Below, piece after piece: positions 4,714 to 5,232 of a DNA stretch of 5,232 nucleotides. The DNA comes from Pseudomonadota bacterium. GTDB taxonomy: Bacteria > Pseudomonadota > Gammaproteobacteria > Xanthomonadales > Xanthomonadaceae. A program made the position numbers and the translations under genes. Below the pieces are notes generated by a model. That model had not been told where the DNA came from. It saw only the letters and a program-made list of their open reading frames with translations, and ran no database searches. Within the stretch, counting starts at the first letter, position 1. Each line of letters begins with the position of its first letter. The DNA is taken from assembly GCA_023444765.1 (NCBI GenBank), contig JAEXLY010000210.1, positions 1 to 5,232 on the forward strand. Direction: 5' to 3'.

Positions 4714-4720
4714 CCTTTCA

Positions 4721-5232
4721 ATGGGCACATTCATCCCGGGAGCGGACGTGATCCGTTTCGACAGCCGGCAGTTGGAGGGGCACCGGCGCGACGGGCTGAT
4801 CCGGGACTATTACGGACGCATCTGCATGCGGCTTGAGATCGAGCCCACGCGTCGGCGCGAACGGCTCGGGCTGGATGCCGAAACCACGCTGCTCGAGCGG
4901 ATGTCGGTGACCAGGGGCGCCGTGACAGCAATGGCATGGTCGCGCACCCACGCCCTGATGGAAGATGGCAACGACGACATCGTGGTCTCGTGGATGGCCG
5001 GCGGCTACAGGATCGAACCGGACCGCGGGCACGAGGTTTGCATCGCGCCGGGGGCGCCCTCCGTCATGCCGATGGACCGCGTCTGGCGCGCGAGCACGCC
5101 GGCCGCCGGCTGGACGATGTGCGTCCAGCTGCCACGCTCCCTGCTCGGTCCGCGACTGCGGAAGCCGCATGCGATCCCCTTCGATCACTTGCATCCCGAC
5201 CGCCCCGAGTCGCGGCTCCTCATGGCTTACGT
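4721..5232 (+). CDS. AraC-family regulator, N-terminal part (cut by window edge)
   Basis: The first 170 residues of a protein that runs off the right edge with no stop. They look like the AraC_binding_2 type sensor domain found at the N terminus of AraC/XylS regulators of about 310-330 residues. The telling features are RICMRLEIEP (33-42), a repeated-strand region MSVTRGAVTAMAWSRT (61-76), DDIVVSWMAGGYRIEP (85-100), the turn CIAPGAPSV (107-115) and the ending CVQLPRSLLGPRL (134-146). There is no signal peptide or membrane segment. The C-terminal double helix-turn-helix that would confirm the family lies outside the window. The start is well fixed by AGGAGG 7 bases upstream, and the gene is read away from the Imm11-like gene. 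The ligand and targets are unknown. Palindromes at 4665-4688 could mark autoregulation. Confidence 0.8.
   Translation, partial: MGTFIPGADVIRFDSRQLEGHRRDGLIRDYYGRICMRLEIEPTRRRERLGLDAETTLLERMSVTRGAVTAMAWSRTHALMEDGNDDIVVSWMAGGYRIEPDRGHEVCIAPGAPSVMPMDRVWRASTPAAGWTMCVQLPRSLLGPRLRKPHAIPFDHLHPDRPESRLLMAY

Larger units (their letters stand above)
4167..4720. other. 554-base gene-free divergent intergenic region
   Basis: No convincing gene lies between the Imm11-like and AraC starts. The open frames here are short, arginine-rich and lack ribosome binding sites or recognisable domains. The stretch contains a candidate promoter for the Imm11-like gene (4215-4220), a 23-bp near-palindrome (4482-4504), repeat copy B (4513-4610), and palindromes with a ribosome binding site ahead of the AraC gene. 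About 4225-4480 holds nothing I can name. Confidence 0.6.

Noticed and set aside
4389..4751. 120-residue plus-strand open frame before the AraC gene, with an internal ATG at 4443
   Set aside because: No ribosome binding site precedes either start, it runs through repeat copy B, and it overlaps the well-supported AraC start in another frame.

Overview
The window is very GC-rich and has third-position G/C bias in every gene. A divergent pair, a Tat-type class A beta-lactamase and an AmpR-type LysR regulator, sits among short interspersed repeats. This combination points to a gammaproteobacterium of the Xanthomonadaceae/Lysobacteraceae (Stenotrophomonas, Lysobacter, Luteimonas or Pseudoxanthomonas-like). 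The assignment rests on gene content and style, not on a database match.

Layout, left to right. Bases 1-179 hold a run of 21 C and no gene I can support; the run suggests a contig edge or a sequencing artefact. A DUF1697 protein is read leftward (180-716). A gene-free stretch (717-977) carries a REP/MITE-like element bounded by a perfect 14-bp inverted repeat, with a strong internal hairpin and a tandem 13-bp repeat that runs into the stop codon of the next gene. A class A beta-lactamase is read leftward (978-1874) and its AmpR-type regulator rightward (2097-2981), divided by a 222-bp control region. AmpR appears to start at a CTG codon behind a good ribosome binding site. Converging on ampR is a leftward gene for a small secreted protein with eight cysteines near its C terminus (3060-3410). 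Next come a roughly 100-bp interspersed repeat and another copy of the REP-like motif, then a leftward Imm11/DUF1629-like gene (3660-4166). A 554-bp gene-free stretch follows with the second copy of the 100-bp repeat and several palindromes. The window ends inside a rightward AraC-family regulator (4721 to the edge).

How the genes work together. Only bla and ampR form a clear functional unit: AmpR should sense cell-wall muropeptides and control the beta-lactamase. The other genes look like independent single-gene units; no operon of two or more genes is visible. The most interesting points are the apparent non-AUG start of ampR, the unfamiliar Cys-rich secreted protein, and two families of short repeats placed at gene ends and in promoter regions. 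I did not see a clear new multi-gene system.
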